A DNA stretch of 19,059 nucleotides from Deltaproteobacteria bacterium (GCA_019309605.1 JAFDFW010000005.1:1-19059); one strand, 5' to 3'; positions 8,205 through 16,720 are shown, numbered from the stretch's first letter. Numbers and translations: made by a program. The notes: generated by a model not told the origin, from the letters alone.

Positions 8205-9065
8205 ATGCCAATGGCGCAGGGCCAGAAATCCAGGAAAATGCACGACTTCATGCCTATGACAGAGGAAGGTCAGCGCGCTCTAGAGGTCGCGGAACGCGCG
8301 GCGCTGCAAGCCGGCGAGCTCGTGATGAAAGGTTGGCGCGCGGTCGGGGAGATCTCCCGCAAGGGGCGCTTCGACTTACTCACCGAGTACGACCTCGCGA
8401 GCGAGGAGCTGATCCGCAAGCAACTTTCGGAAGAGTTCCCTACGCACCGAATCATCGGAGAGGAGAAAGCCGAGAGCGGCGAAGGCGAGCTGGTTTGGTA
8501 CGTCGATCCGATCGATGGAACGACCAATTTCGCCCACGGGCACTTCTTCTTCGCTGTGTCCATCGCGCTCTATCGCGGGTCGCAGGGGCTCGCCGGTGTC
8601 GTCCATGCACCGGCGCTCGGCGTCACCTGGAAAGCCGCGAAAGGCACAGGCGCATTTCGCAACGGGAGACCCTGCTCGGTGTCGATGCGCGGCGAGCTCG
8701 AGGAGGCGCTTTGCGCCACGGGGTTTCCGTACGACCGTTGGTCGAATCCCGAGAACAACCAGGCCGAACTCGCGCTCTTTCTCCAGCGAGCTCGAGGCAT
8801 TCGGCGATGCGGTGCCGCGTCCGTCGACCTCTGCCTGGTCGCCGATGGGACCTACGACATCTATTGGGAGCAAGGGCTGAACGCATGGGACATGTGCGCA
8901 GGAGCTCTGCTCGTAGAGGAAGCGGGCGGCCAGCTTTCGACCTACGAGGGCGATGCGGCAGACCCGCGCACGGGAAAGCTAATTGCATCCAATGGGGTGC
9001 TGCACGAAGCCGCGGTTCGCACGATTCGTGAGGCACGCAACAAAGTTCCGCCCGACAAGTCGTGA
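8205..9065 (+). CDS. suhB: Inositol monophosphatase family protein (SuhB-like)
   Basis: A Mg-dependent sugar or inositol phosphate phosphatase. Counting from the first ATG (286 residues), the metal site is visible as GEE (85-87), the signature DPIDGTTNF at 101-109 and the second signature WDMCAGALLVEEAGG (228-242). Bacterial members hydrolyse inositol-1-phosphate; SuhB is also involved in rRNA transcription in E. coli, which need not apply here. The start is uncertain. In-frame ATGs lie at 8205, 8211, 8238, 8250 and 8256. Family homology begins near EEGQRALEVAERAALQAG, which suits 8256, while AGGA (8232-8235) is too close to 8238 and far from 8250/8256. The coordinates give the longest option. 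The kinase gene follows after 31 bases and is probably co-transcribed. Confidence 0.85.
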   Translation: MPMAQGQKSRKMHDFMPMTEEGQRALEVAERAALQAGELVMKGWRAVGEISRKGRFDLLTEYDLASEELIRKQLSEEFPTHRIIGEEKAESGEGELVWYVDPIDGTTNFAHGHFFFAVSIALYRGSQGLAGVVHAPALGVTWKAAKGTGAFRNGRPCSVSMRGELEEALCATGFPYDRWSNPENNQAELALFLQRARGIRRCGAASVDLCLVADGTYDIYWEQGLNAWDMCAGALLVEEAGGQLSTYEGDAADPRTGKLIASNGVLHEAAVRTIREARNKVPPDKS

Positions 9066-9096
9066 ATCGCGCGGCCCCGCCCGATACACTGGGTTT

Positions 9097-11244
9097 ATGG
9101 GGGTCGGCCGGGAGGACAAGCAGAATTGGGTGCTGGGGTCCGCCCCGTCCGCGGAGGCAGTCGCCGCCCGGCTGCCGCTAAGCCCGAGCCAGCGGTGGAC
9201 CATGGTGAATACAATCACCGGGCAGCACCTGGTCACGATGATGCTCTGCGCCGGAATCGCATACCTCGGATTATGTGCGGGGCAGTGGTCTACAGACTTC
9301 GACCAAACCGGGCTGAAGTTGATGACGATGTACGGACTCACCGGTGTGGTAATGCTCGCTCTCGGTTGGCGTGCACATTCACAACCGCCGCCACTCATGT
9401 GGTCTGTGCACATCGCTGGTGTCGCCTTCCTCGTGATTACGGCAACCGCCACGCTCGGCTACGCCCTCAGCGGCGAGCCGTCCGACTTCTACTTCTATCT
9501 GTTGATCCAGTTCGCGGCGGGCGCGCTAATTCACAGTCGAAGGTGGGTGATCGCGATCATGATCCTCGGAGACCTCGGCTGGGGTGCCACGTCGCTTTGG
9601 GTGGAAGGGGTCAACTGGGTGCAGAGTACCGGATACCTGATCGGTTTCTCTGCTGTGACGATCGGTATCAACTACGCCCGCGGCCGCACCATCGTTCACA
9701 TGGAGGAGCTCCGGCTCGCTGCTGAACGCGCATCGCAAGCCAAGACCGAGTTCCTAGCCAACATGAGTCACGAGGTACGCACGCCGATGAACGGGGTCCT
9801 CGGTCTGAGCGCCCTGCTGCTCGACACTGAGCTCGACGGCAAACAGGAGAAGATGATCGCCGCGATTCGCGAGTCTGCAGACGCCCTGATCGGCATCGTT
9901 GACGAGATCCTCGACTTCTCACAACTGCAGAAGGGCCAGGTGGAACTCGAGCATGCGGCCTTCGACATGAGCGTCCTCATCGATGGGGTGGCAGCCCTCA
10001 TGCAGCCGCGCGCGGCTGCCAAGGGGCTCCGGCTCGAATCCGAGATGAAGGGCTTCACGAGCCGACGCTTCGTCGGCGACAGCGGCCGAATCCGACAGGT
10101 TCTCCTCAATTTCGTAAACAATGCGGTCAAGTTCACGGAGTCGGGATTCGTGCTCATCAGCGCCGAAGTCGTCGAGTCCTCGGGCAACACTCGAATCCGT
10201 CTTTCCGTACGCGACACGGGCGTCGGCATCCCGGACGAGTCGCTTCCGAGAATCTTCACGCGTTACCATCAGAGCGACGCCGGCTCACACCGGGGCTCCG
10301 GCGGGAACGGGTTGGGGCTGGCGATCAGCAAACAGCTCGTCGACCTGATGGGCGGAGAGCTCGGAGTACAGAGCAAAGTCAACGAGGGAACGAGTTTCTG
10401 GGCCGAGATCGACCTCAAGCCGGGACCGGAAGACACTCTTCGCGTGGCTGACACGACGGGGACGGGCGACCTGTTAATCCGTGAAGGGCTGCGTGTGCTG
10501 GTGGCCGAGGACAACCCGACCAGCCGTATGGTGACCGAGGCGCTGCTGAAGAAATTGGCGTGCGAGGTGGACATCGCGCTCGACGGTCGCGAAGCGCTGC
10601 TGAAGACGAAGACCCACGACTACGACATCGTGTTCATGGATTGCTACATGCCGCTGATGGACGGCTTCCAGGCAACGCAACGCATTCGGCGCTCGCCTGG
10701 AACGGAGGACCTTCCCGTGGTCGCCCTGACCGCAAGTGTCACGGGAGAAGACCGGGCGCGCTGCCTCGAAGCAGGGATGAATGACACGGTTGGCAAGCCG
10801 GTTCGGATCTCGATGCTCGCCAAAGCGCTTGAACGCTGGGTTCCGGTGTCCGGAATACGCTCGATGAGGCCGGTGTCGACGCTTCCTCCACCCGCCACGC
10901 TCGACCTCCACATGGTCCGCCAGCTAGTCTCGCTCGACGGAGAAGACGACGATTTCATCCAAGACGTGATGGTGAGCTACGTCGAGCAGCTCAAGGACTC
11001 CGCAAAGGCGCTCGGTAAGGCGTTGGACGCCGGAGACATGGAGACCGTGCGGCTGACGGCTCACTCAATCAAAGGCGCGAGCAAGCAGATCGGCGCAGCG
11101 CGGGTCGGGGATCTGCTCGACGCTATCGAGCGCGAGTCGGTCGCCGAAGCAGCGAGGCAGCTCCTCGAACAGGTGGAAGAAGAAGTGCCCCGCATCGCTG
11201 AAGCCGTGCAAGCCCTGCTGCGCCGCTCCCGCCGCACCGGCTAG
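9097..11244 (+). CDS. Membrane hybrid histidine kinase with receiver and HPt domains
   Basis: 715 residues from the ATG at 9097. An in-frame ATG at 8983 would overlap suhB by 83 bases and add a sequence unlike a membrane sensor, so it is rejected. Residues about 40-195 contain roughly five or six hydrophobic segments with short loops, an integral-membrane sensor without a recognisable PAS or periplasmic domain. Then come the HisKA box FLANMSHEVRTPMNG (His225), the ATPase N-box NFVNNAVKF (Asn342), DTGVGIPD and GGNGLGLAISK. A receiver has EDN (471-473), phospho-acceptor Asp515 in FMDCYMPL, and Lys567. The C-terminal HPt domain has AHSIKGAS with His656. This is the ArcB/BarA-type His-Asp-His relay. 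The final output regulator is not adjacent; the lone receiver at 16721 is only a possible partner. Confidence 0.93.
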   Translation: MGVGREDKQNWVLGSAPSAEAVAARLPLSPSQRWTMVNTITGQHLVTMMLCAGIAYLGLCAGQWSTDFDQTGLKLMTMYGLTGVVMLALGWRAHSQPPPLMWSVHIAGVAFLVITATATLGYALSGEPSDFYFYLLIQFAAGALIHSRRWVIAIMILGDLGWGATSLWVEGVNWVQSTGYLIGFSAVTIGINYARGRTIVHMEELRLAAERASQAKTEFLANMSHEVRTPMNGVLGLSALLLDTELDGKQEKMIAAIRESADALIGIVDEILDFSQLQKGQVELEHAAFDMSVLIDGVAALMQPRAAAKGLRLESEMKGFTSRRFVGDSGRIRQVLLNFVNNAVKFTESGFVLISAEVVESSGNTRIRLSVRDTGVGIPDESLPRIFTRYHQSDAGSHRGSGGNGLGLAISKQLVDLMGGELGVQSKVNEGTSFWAEIDLKPGPEDTLRVADTTGTGDLLIREGLRVLVAEDNPTSRMVTEALLKKLACEVDIALDGREALLKTKTHDYDIVFMDCYMPLMDGFQATQRIRRSPGTEDLPVVALTASVTGEDRARCLEAGMNDTVGKPVRISMLAKALERWVPVSGIRSMRPVSTLPPPATLDLHMVRQLVSLDGEDDDFIQDVMVSYVEQLKDSAKALGKALDAGDMETVRLTAHSIKGASKQIGAARVGDLLDAIERESVAEAARQLLEQVEEEVPRIAEAVQALLRRSRRTG

Positions 11245-11245
11245 T

Positions 11246-11263
11246 GTGCGGATCTGTTCGCAC
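11246..11263. terminator. Small hairpin between the convergent kinase gene and gyrB
   Basis: GTGCG (11246-11250) pairs with CGCAC (11259-11263), and the stem can extend inward by GT/AT pairs. It fills the 20 bases between the two stop codons. The stem is short and lacks a T-tract, so this is a weak terminator candidate. Confidence 0.25.
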
Positions 11264-11264
11264 C

Positions 11265-13727
11265 CTAGATATCTAAATTGGTGACGTTGAGTGCGTTGCT
11301 CTCGATGAACGCGCGACGAGGCTCGACTTGGTCGCCCATCAACACGCTGAACAACTCTTCCGCCTCGAGGGCATCTTCGATGCGCACCTGAAGGAGGGTC
11401 CGCGTCTCGGGGTCCATCGTTGTCTCCCAGAGCTCTTCCGGGTTCATCTCGCCGAGGCCTTTGTATCGCTGAATGCCGAGCCCCTTTCGAGCGCGCGCGT
11501 CCAGAGTGGTCCAAAGCGCCTCGATGTCGGGAACTTCGAGAACCTCGCCCGCAGGCTCTCCAGCCTTGTCGAGCACCGTCAGCACGAAGGGTGGCTCGCC
11601 TAGTGCTCGAATACCCTGGTAGATCTGACGGAGCTCAGAGACGTTGCCGGCGGAAAGGAAATCGAAGTCGAGCGTCGTGACGCGATGCGCGGCGCCATCT
11701 TGCGTCTCGACGATGACTCGCTGCCGATCGTGCTCTTCGTCTTGCTCGATGGCCGCCCCGAACTCGCCTTGACGCTTGGAGTGAACGAATTTTTCGAGCG
11801 CCTCGATGCCCGCTTCTACCTTCTTTCGATCGGTAAGGTCCTCGACTTCGAGGTCGGTGGCCGTGACGAGACCCTCGACGACGAGCGGATCCACCCTGTG
11901 CCCGATGTTCTCGAGGAGCAGGCGGAAACGAGCCATGTCTTTGACCAGATTGCGCAGGGGCTCCCCGACTAGTTGGGTGCTGCCTGTCTTCATGCTGAGC
12001 CGGACATTGTCGGTGCCAAGCTCGATCAGGTGCCTGCTCAACGCGGCGTCATCTTGCAGGTACCGAAGCTTCTTGCCCTTCTTCACTTTGTAGAGCGGCG
12101 GCTGCGCGATGTAGAGGTAGCCCTTGTCGATCAGCTGCGGCATCTGACGATAGAAGAACGTCAGGAGCAGCGTGCGAATGTGCGAACCGTCGACGTCCGC
12201 ATCGGTCATGATGATGACCTGGTGGTAGCGGAGCTTCTCGATGTTGAAATTCTCTCCGCCCTCGACGCCGCAGCCCAGGGCGGTGATCAGCGTGCCGATC
12301 TCTGCGCTCGAAATCATCCTTTCGAAGCGCGCCCGCTCAACGTTGAGGATCTTTCCGCGCAACGGCAGAATCGCCTGGAAGCGGCGCTCCCGCCCTTGCT
12401 TTGCGCTTCCGCCCGCGGAATCACCCTCGACGATGTAGATCTCGCACTCGCTTGCATCCTTGCTTTGGCAATCTGCGAGCTTACCGGGAAGCGTACTCGC
12501 GTCGAGGACGCCCTTGCGCTGTACCATCTCACGCGCACGACGCGCGGCTTCGCGGGCGCGTGCAGCGAGCACTGTCTTTTCGACGATGCGCTTGCCAGCC
12601 TTCGGTTCTTCTTCGAGGTATTGGTTGAGCTTCTCGTTGAGAACGCTCTCGACGATGCCCTTGACCTCGCTCGACACCAGCTTGTCTTTGGTCTGTGAGG
12701 AAAAGGCCGGGTCCGGGTGCTTCACCGACATGATCGCGGTCAGCCCCTCACGCACGTCCTCACCGCTGAGCGGGTTCTTGAGATCTTTCAGGAGCTTCTC
12801 GCGCGAACCGTATTGGTTGATCACTCGCGTCAACGCGGTCCGGAGGCCTGTCATATGGGTGCCTCCGTCACGATTGAACACGTTGTTCGTGTAAGGAAAA
12901 ATCGACTCGTTGTAGGAGTCGCTCCACTGCATCGCGATCTCGACGTCGACGCCATCTTTTACGGCGTGAAGGTAGATGACCCCATCGTGAAGCGGCGTCT
13001 TCTTCTTGTTGAGTGACTCGACGAACTCGCGAATGCCGCCCTCGTACTTGTGGGTAACCTTCTTGCCGTCACCCCGTTCGTCCTCGAGTGTCACCTCGAG
13101 GCCTGCATTGAGGAACGAGATCTCGCGCAGGCGGTTGTTCAGCACCTCGAAGCTGAAGTCCGTCATGGTGAAGATCTCAGGGTCGGGCTTGAACGTGACT
13201 TTGGTGCCTGTCTTGTTGCTCGTGCCGATCGCCTTCAACGGCGCCTTCGGAGCGCCGCGCTCGTACTCTTGGAACCAGAGCTTGCTCTCACGGCGGATCT
13301 CCAGCTTGAACCATTCGCTCACCGCGTTGACCGCGCTGACCCCAACGCCATGCAAGCCGGCAGACACCGAGTAGCTGTCACTGTTGAACTTCCCGCCCGC
13401 GTGAAGCTGAGTCATCACGACCTCGGCCGCACTCACGCCCTTGTCGTGCATGCCGACCGGGATGCCTCGCCCGTTGTCGATGACGGTGACCGAACCCGCC
13501 GGGTGAACGATGACTTGAACGGTGTCGCAGTGGCCCGCTAGATGCTCGTCGACCGCGTTGTCGACCGCCTCCCAAACCAGGTGGTGGAGGCCGGATCCAT
13601 CGTGCGGATCACCGATGTACATCCCCGGCCGCTTCCGCACCGCCTCGAGCCCTTCGAGCACCTGAATCGCGCTGTGATCGTAGCCTGGCGCGGCCGGAGT
13701 CGGTTCCGCGATCGGGGGGTCAGCCAT
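11265..13727 (-). CDS. gyrB: DNA gyrase subunit B
   Basis: 820 residues. The subunit provides the ATPase and TOPRIM functions of gyrase, which introduces negative supercoils. Visible features are the GHKL ATPase (EAVDNAVDEHLAG at about 53-65, DNGRGIPVG at 84-92, GLHGVGVSAVNA), the transducer, the TOPRIM glutamate in EGDSAGGSAKQGR (434-446), DADVDGSH (509-516), and the closing motifs YKGLGEMNPEELWETTMDP and RRAFIESNALNVTNLDI. The family-typical insert between TOPRIM parts is present (about 560-745), with the length of the E. coli-like long form. The chosen ATG gives MADPPIAEP; a TTG 36 bases upstream is also open but less likely. No dnaA, dnaN or recF lies next to it; it converges on the hybrid kinase gene and sits downstream of an ABC exporter. 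Confidence 0.97.
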   Translation of the reverse strand: MADPPIAEPTPAAPGYDHSAIQVLEGLEAVRKRPGMYIGDPHDGSGLHHLVWEAVDNAVDEHLAGHCDTVQVIVHPAGSVTVIDNGRGIPVGMHDKGVSAAEVVMTQLHAGGKFNSDSYSVSAGLHGVGVSAVNAVSEWFKLEIRRESKLWFQEYERGAPKAPLKAIGTSNKTGTKVTFKPDPEIFTMTDFSFEVLNNRLREISFLNAGLEVTLEDERGDGKKVTHKYEGGIREFVESLNKKKTPLHDGVIYLHAVKDGVDVEIAMQWSDSYNESIFPYTNNVFNRDGGTHMTGLRTALTRVINQYGSREKLLKDLKNPLSGEDVREGLTAIMSVKHPDPAFSSQTKDKLVSSEVKGIVESVLNEKLNQYLEEEPKAGKRIVEKTVLAARAREAARRAREMVQRKGVLDASTLPGKLADCQSKDASECEIYIVEGDSAGGSAKQGRERRFQAILPLRGKILNVERARFERMISSAEIGTLITALGCGVEGGENFNIEKLRYHQVIIMTDADVDGSHIRTLLLTFFYRQMPQLIDKGYLYIAQPPLYKVKKGKKLRYLQDDAALSRHLIELGTDNVRLSMKTGSTQLVGEPLRNLVKDMARFRLLLENIGHRVDPLVVEGLVTATDLEVEDLTDRKKVEAGIEALEKFVHSKRQGEFGAAIEQDEEHDRQRVIVETQDGAAHRVTTLDFDFLSAGNVSELRQIYQGIRALGEPPFVLTVLDKAGEPAGEVLEVPDIEALWTTLDARARKGLGIQRYKGLGEMNPEELWETTMDPETRTLLQVRIEDALEAEELFSVLMGDQVEPRRAFIESNALNVTNLDI

Positions 13728-13768
13728 GGGTGAGTTTCTAGCCTTGAAGGGGGGCTGACGCAAGGGCT

Positions 13769-13798
13769 GATGTAGCGTCTAACCCTTTGATCTGACAA
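13769..13798 (-). promoter_or_regulatory. Weak candidate promoter for gyrB
   Basis: On the minus strand TTGTCA (13793-13798) is followed after 18 bases by TACATC (13769-13774), 42 bases before the gyrB ATG. The -35 box is good and the -10 box poor. The region between gyrB and the upstream permease gene is 94 bases and shows nothing else clear. Confidence 0.2.
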
Positions 13799-13821
13799 CT
13801 GAATTTCTAGGTCGTGGAAGC

Positions 13822-14640
13822 TCAGTCCCCGAGGACTCGCCGACGGGTCAACCGGACCGATAGAAGGGTGCACGGAATGAGGAAAAGGGCTGTCGACGCG
13901 AGCAGCCCTAGGAGGTGCGGGCCGGGGTTTCCGAGCACCAAAAGACCGCGCGCGCACTCCGCAAGTTGATACACCGGGTTGATCTGCATGAGCGCCCACA
14001 TGGCTGTGCTCTCGGGCTCGATCGGGAAGAACGTGTTGCTCACGAGGCTCAAAGGCCAGCCGATCAGGAACACCGGATAGTTCATGTGATCGATCGCCGG
14101 AACGAGTGCGGTGAAGATGAGGGCGAAGGAAGCGAACGCACAGCCAGCGATGAATCCGAGAAAGGGCATGATCACGAGGAACTGAACCTTCACGTCGACG
14201 ACGCCGAGCAGGTCGAACAGCGCGACGACGCACGACACGAGGGAGATGTTCACCATGCCGCGCACCGCACCCCACAGGATCTCCCCCCAAACGACATTGG
14301 GGAGCTCGACTTGGGTCGCAAGGATGCCATCCCAGGTTTTCTGGTAGAACATTCGAACGTAGGCCGAGTAGAGGGCTTCGTAGTACGGCGTGCCGAAGCC
14401 GGTGTAGGCGATCAGGCCCGCAGCCACATAGGTCGCGTAGTTGATGTCGACCCCGCGATAGCTGAGGTCTTCGACGTAGCGACCGACGCCGATGCTGAAT
14501 GCGACGAAGAAGATCACCGGTTCCATCGCAGGCGGGATGATGGCGGTGCGCCAATTCCGCAGAAAAACCAGGGCATTCCGGCGCAAGACGGCCCACGAGC
14601 GCCAATCGGCCACCGCGGTCAGGCTCCCGAGGCCGCTCAC
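13822..14640 (-). CDS. ABC-2 type transporter permease (NodJ/DrrB-like)
   Basis: 272 residues with about six hydrophobic segments and the layout of ABC-2 exporter permeases: a cytosolic N-terminus (WAVLRRNALVFLRNWRTAI), then helices around PVIFFVAFSIGVG, YATYVAAGLIAYTGFG and the later LVIMPFLGFIAGCAFASFALI, with a conserved NTFFPIEP segment before the last helix. FYQKTWDGILATQVEL resembles the NodJ family. The GTG start at 14640 forms GTGA with the ATPase stop (TGA, 14637-14639), so I prefer it to an ATG 69 bases upstream inside the ATPase gene. Together with that ATPase it should form an export complex in the inner membrane. The substrate (lipid, polysaccharide-like or drug) is unknown; nodulation is not implied. 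Confidence 0.88.
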   Translation of the reverse strand: MSGLGSLTAVADWRSWAVLRRNALVFLRNWRTAIIPPAMEPVIFFVAFSIGVGRYVEDLSYRGVDINYATYVAAGLIAYTGFGTPYYEALYSAYVRMFYQKTWDGILATQVELPNVVWGEILWGAVRGMVNISLVSCVVALFDLLGVVDVKVQFLVIMPFLGFIAGCAFASFALIFTALVPAIDHMNYPVFLIGWPLSLVSNTFFPIEPESTAMWALMQINPVYQLAECARGLLVLGNPGPHLLGLLASTALFLIPCTLLSVRLTRRRVLGD

Positions 14641-15560
14641 TCGAACCTCCCATTGCGCCGCGCTAACGCGATGAAGAGGTCGTCGAGGTTCGGGGGGCGA
14701 ACCTGCCAAGTGGCCTTGGTGAATCGGGCGGTGAGCTCGGCCAAGTCCTCTTTGCTCACCGGAACTCGAAGTTCCCCGAGGACGGTCGCAACCTGCTCTG
14801 CGCCTCGGGCTTGCAACCAGGCCGCGATCTCTTCGCGCGCCGGCTCACCACGCGGGACGATGATGACGTGGTCGCCCAACACGGTATCGATGACGTGATG
14901 GGGCTCGCCGTGTGCGACCCTTCGACCTTCATGGATCACGAGCAACTCGTCGCTCAATCGCTCCGCCTCGTCCATGTAGTGCGTCGTGAGGACGATCGCC
15001 AAACCGTCGGCGCGCATGCGATCGATCAGTTCCCACACGTCGAGGCGCGCGCTCGGGTCGAGCCCTGTCGTGGGCTCGTCGAGAAACAAGACGGTCGGGC
15101 GGTGCACGATCGAACGCGCGATCAGAAGTCGGCGGACGAAGCCACCGGAGAGCACATGAGGCGAAGCGTCGGCATACTGAGCGAGCTCGAACCGGTCGAG
15201 AAGCTCGGCGACACGCCCCTCGAGGTTCTCGACTCGCGGGCGGAAGTAGCTCGCATAGATCAAGAGGTTCTGCGCGACGGTGAAGTCGTAGTCGAGCGAG
15301 TCTTCCTGAGTGCACACGCCAATCGAGCGCTTGGCCCGCGCCCGATTGTCGGAGAAGCGCTCGCCAGCGTAGTAGATCGACCCGTCGTCCGGCGGAACGA
15401 AGCCGTAGAGCATCCGGAGCGTCGTCGTCTTGCCGGCCCCATTGGGGCCGAGAAGCCCGAGCACCGTGCCTGGTTTGCACGAGAGGTCGAGATGATCGAC
15501 CACGACCCGGTTGCCATAACTCTTGGTCAGGCCTCGTGCTTCAAGAATTGGGGTCTTCAT
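14637..15560 (-). CDS. ABC-2 type transporter ATP-binding protein (NodI/DrrA-like)
   Basis: 307 residues. The ATPase domain shows Walker A GPNGAGKT (38-45), Q-loop Gln85 (CTQEDSLD), signature LSGGF (137-141, where NodI-type proteins usually have LSGGM), Walker B VLFLDEP (157-163), D-loop and H-loop His194 (TTHYMDEAE). The C-terminal 90 residues are the regulatory extension typical of DrrA/NodI exporters. It overlaps the permease start by 4 bases (GTGA). A GGTGG motif sits 7 bases before the ATG. It is the first gene of the pair and is divergent from the PEGA-like gene. Confidence 0.92.
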   Translation of the reverse strand: MKTPILEARGLTKSYGNRVVVDHLDLSCKPGTVLGLLGPNGAGKTTTLRMLYGFVPPDDGSIYYAGERFSDNRARAKRSIGVCTQEDSLDYDFTVAQNLLIYASYFRPRVENLEGRVAELLDRFELAQYADASPHVLSGGFVRRLLIARSIVHRPTVLFLDEPTTGLDPSARLDVWELIDRMRADGLAIVLTTHYMDEAERLSDELLVIHEGRRVAHGEPHHVIDTVLGDHVIIVPRGEPAREEIAAWLQARGAEQVATVLGELRVPVSKEDLAELTARFTKATWQVRPPNLDDLFIALARRNGRFE

Positions 15561-15579
15561 CGCGAAACCACCCGGGAAG

Positions 15580-15609
15580 GTGACGGAACATGCGGGAGCA
15601 TCCTACAAT
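15580..15609 (+). promoter_or_regulatory. Candidate promoter of the PEGA-like gene
   Basis: GTGACG (15580-15585) and TACAAT (15604-15609) with an 18-base spacer resemble a sigma-70-type promoter. The expected transcription start (about 15616) falls inside a perfect 12-base palindrome GCGCGATCGCGC (15614-15625). Pattern match only. Confidence 0.35.
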
Positions 15610-15613
15610 GGCA

Positions 15614-15625
15614 GCGCGATCGCGC
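15614..15625. repeat. 12-base perfect palindrome at the expected transcription start
   Basis: GCGCGATCGCGC is self-complementary and lies 4 bases after the TACAAT box of the candidate promoter. It could be an operator, but short GC palindromes are common in GC-rich DNA. Confidence 0.4.
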
Positions 15626-15657
15626 ACGTTTTGAACCCGTGGCGATGCGGAGCACAG

Positions 15658-16083
15658 ATGGCCCACCTGCCGACAGACAACGATGGGAAACCTCCGAACA
15701 GCGTGGGGCGCGTGTTGGATACCCGTTGGATGATGGCGTTCTCGGTGCTGGCGGTTCTTGTGGCGATCGCCTGGGCGCTCATCGAGCGCGGCCCCGCGGC
15801 GCAACGAGGGGGAGCGCCGGAACCCACGGTGACCATGGCGACCGTCGAGCTACTCGGCGTGCCACCCGGAGCCGAGGTCACGCTCGACGGCAGACAAATC
15901 GACAACATCTTGTTCGGCGTGACCCCGGGTACACGGCATGCGCTAGAGGTGACCGACGCGGACGGCCGGAGTTGGCGTCAGGTCTTCCTCGCGAAAGGTT
16001 CGCTGTCGCTGGTGGTGGAGCTCCGCACTCACTTCGTGGAGGTCGAGGTGTCGCCTAGCGATCCGGAGAAGGAACGGGACTGA
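15658..16083 (+). CDS. Small membrane-anchored PEGA-like protein
   Basis: 141 residues from the ATG at 15658, which has GGAG 5 bases upstream (15649-15652). The frame is open for 135 more bases upstream, but that stretch covers the promoter and the divergent ATPase start. Residues 1-23 are polar with arginines, 24-42 form one hydrophobic helix (MMAFSVLAVLVAIAWALI), and the rest should lie outside the cytosol. Residues about 60-122 resemble a PEGA-type beta domain (VPPGAEVTLDGRQI, then GTRHALEV). PEGA domains are common in myxobacterial surface and kinase proteins and their ligand is generally unknown. The gene converges on the lipoprotein gene, and the two reading frames overlap by 29 bases. 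No function can be assigned. Confidence 0.7.
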   Translation: MAHLPTDNDGKPPNSVGRVLDTRWMMAFSVLAVLVAIAWALIERGPAAQRGGAPEPTVTMATVELLGVPPGAEVTLDGRQIDNILFGVTPGTRHALEVTDADGRSWRQVFLAKGSLSLVVELRTHFVEVEVSPSDPEKERD

Positions 16084-16642
16084 CGTCGTAGCCGCGAAGC
16101 TTCGCGGACACCGTCACGGCGCGATCGCTCACGTTCGAGCGCATCGTGGAGCCTAGCGACACGGGACCGACGCCCGGGCAGTACACCGTACGCACTTCCA
16201 GTTCGAGCTTGCCGCCCGTCTCCAACACTTCGACGCATCGATCGAAGGTGCCGGCCGGCGTCTTGGCGGTCGTGTCGGTCGAGATCAACCGCGCGGTTCG
16301 CCCTCCCCGCGCGGGCCATGTCGCACCTTCCACGAGTGGTGCGCGGACCAGCCATTCATTGCCCGGAGGCACACGGATGCCGTCGGCAAGCAGTTCGTAG
16401 CGCACGACGACGCGCCCGGTGTGCACCTCCGCAATGTGTCCATCGAACGCCTCGACTCGAATGATCGCAAGGGTCGTTGAAGCCTCACCGGTATCGACGT
16501 CATAGGACCAGGCGTTGCCGGCGTGCAGCGGGTAGAGTTCGCTTGGATCGACCACCGACTGCGTCGAAGACGGGAGACTTTGGCCTGCGCAGGCCGCCAC
16601 AAGACAAAGCGCCGCAGCGGCTCTGGGCACAGCAAAGGTCAT
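16055..16642 (-). CDS. Putative lipoprotein of unknown function
   Basis: 195 residues. The N-terminus MTFAVPRAAAALCLVAAC fits a lipoprotein signal peptide with lipobox VAAC and the acylated Cys18, so a membrane-anchored periplasmic or outer-membrane location is likely. The mature part is beta-rich in appearance, beginning YPLHAGNAWSYDVDTG, a pattern I associate with uncharacterised lipoproteins; I cannot name a family. An alternative ATG at 16684 would add 14 residues; the nearest AGGAGG on this strand is 16 bases before it, which is too far for an ideal start. The 3' end overlaps the convergent PEGA-like gene by 29 bases. The two proteins may both belong to the envelope, but a functional link is not shown. 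Confidence 0.65.
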   Translation of the reverse strand: MTFAVPRAAAALCLVAACAGQSLPSSTQSVVDPSELYPLHAGNAWSYDVDTGEASTTLAIIRVEAFDGHIAEVHTGRVVVRYELLADGIRVPPGNEWLVRAPLVEGATWPARGGRTARLISTDTTAKTPAGTFDRCVEVLETGGKLELEVRTVYCPGVGPVSLGSTMRSNVSDRAVTVSAKLRGYDVSPVPSPDR

Positions 16643-16709
16643 TCGAGGTGAGCCTAGCAGCTCCGATGTAGGCAGTGAGCGCATATTCGCGATGGGCGAA
16701 CCTCCTGTT

Positions 16710-16713
16710 AGGA
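16710..16713 (+). promoter_or_regulatory. Ribosome binding site of the single-domain response regulator
   Basis: AGGA lies 7 bases before the GTG at 16721 and supports that GTG as the start. Confidence 0.45.
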
Positions 16714-16720
16714 TGCAGGG

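Noticed and set aside
8983..9096. Upstream in-frame start of the hybrid kinase
   Set aside because: It would overlap suhB by 83 bases and add a basic, non-membrane leader; the ATG at 9097 lies just after suhB.
13728..13763. TTG start of gyrB 12 codons upstream
   Set aside because: The ATG at 13727 gives a family-like N-terminus and needs no rare start codon.
13538..14653. A 371-codon open frame on the minus strand spanning the gyrB start and the ABC permease
   Set aside because: It is out of frame with both real genes and rich in Arg/Pro/Ser, as expected from a shifted reading of coding DNA.
14641..14709. ATG start of the ABC permease inside the ATPase gene
   Set aside because: The GTG at 14640 gives the usual GTGA coupling with the ATPase stop, and homology begins after it.
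13822..15560. True nodulation-factor exporter NodIJ
   Set aside because: The resemblance is to the general ABC-2 exporter class; there are no nodulation genes nearby.
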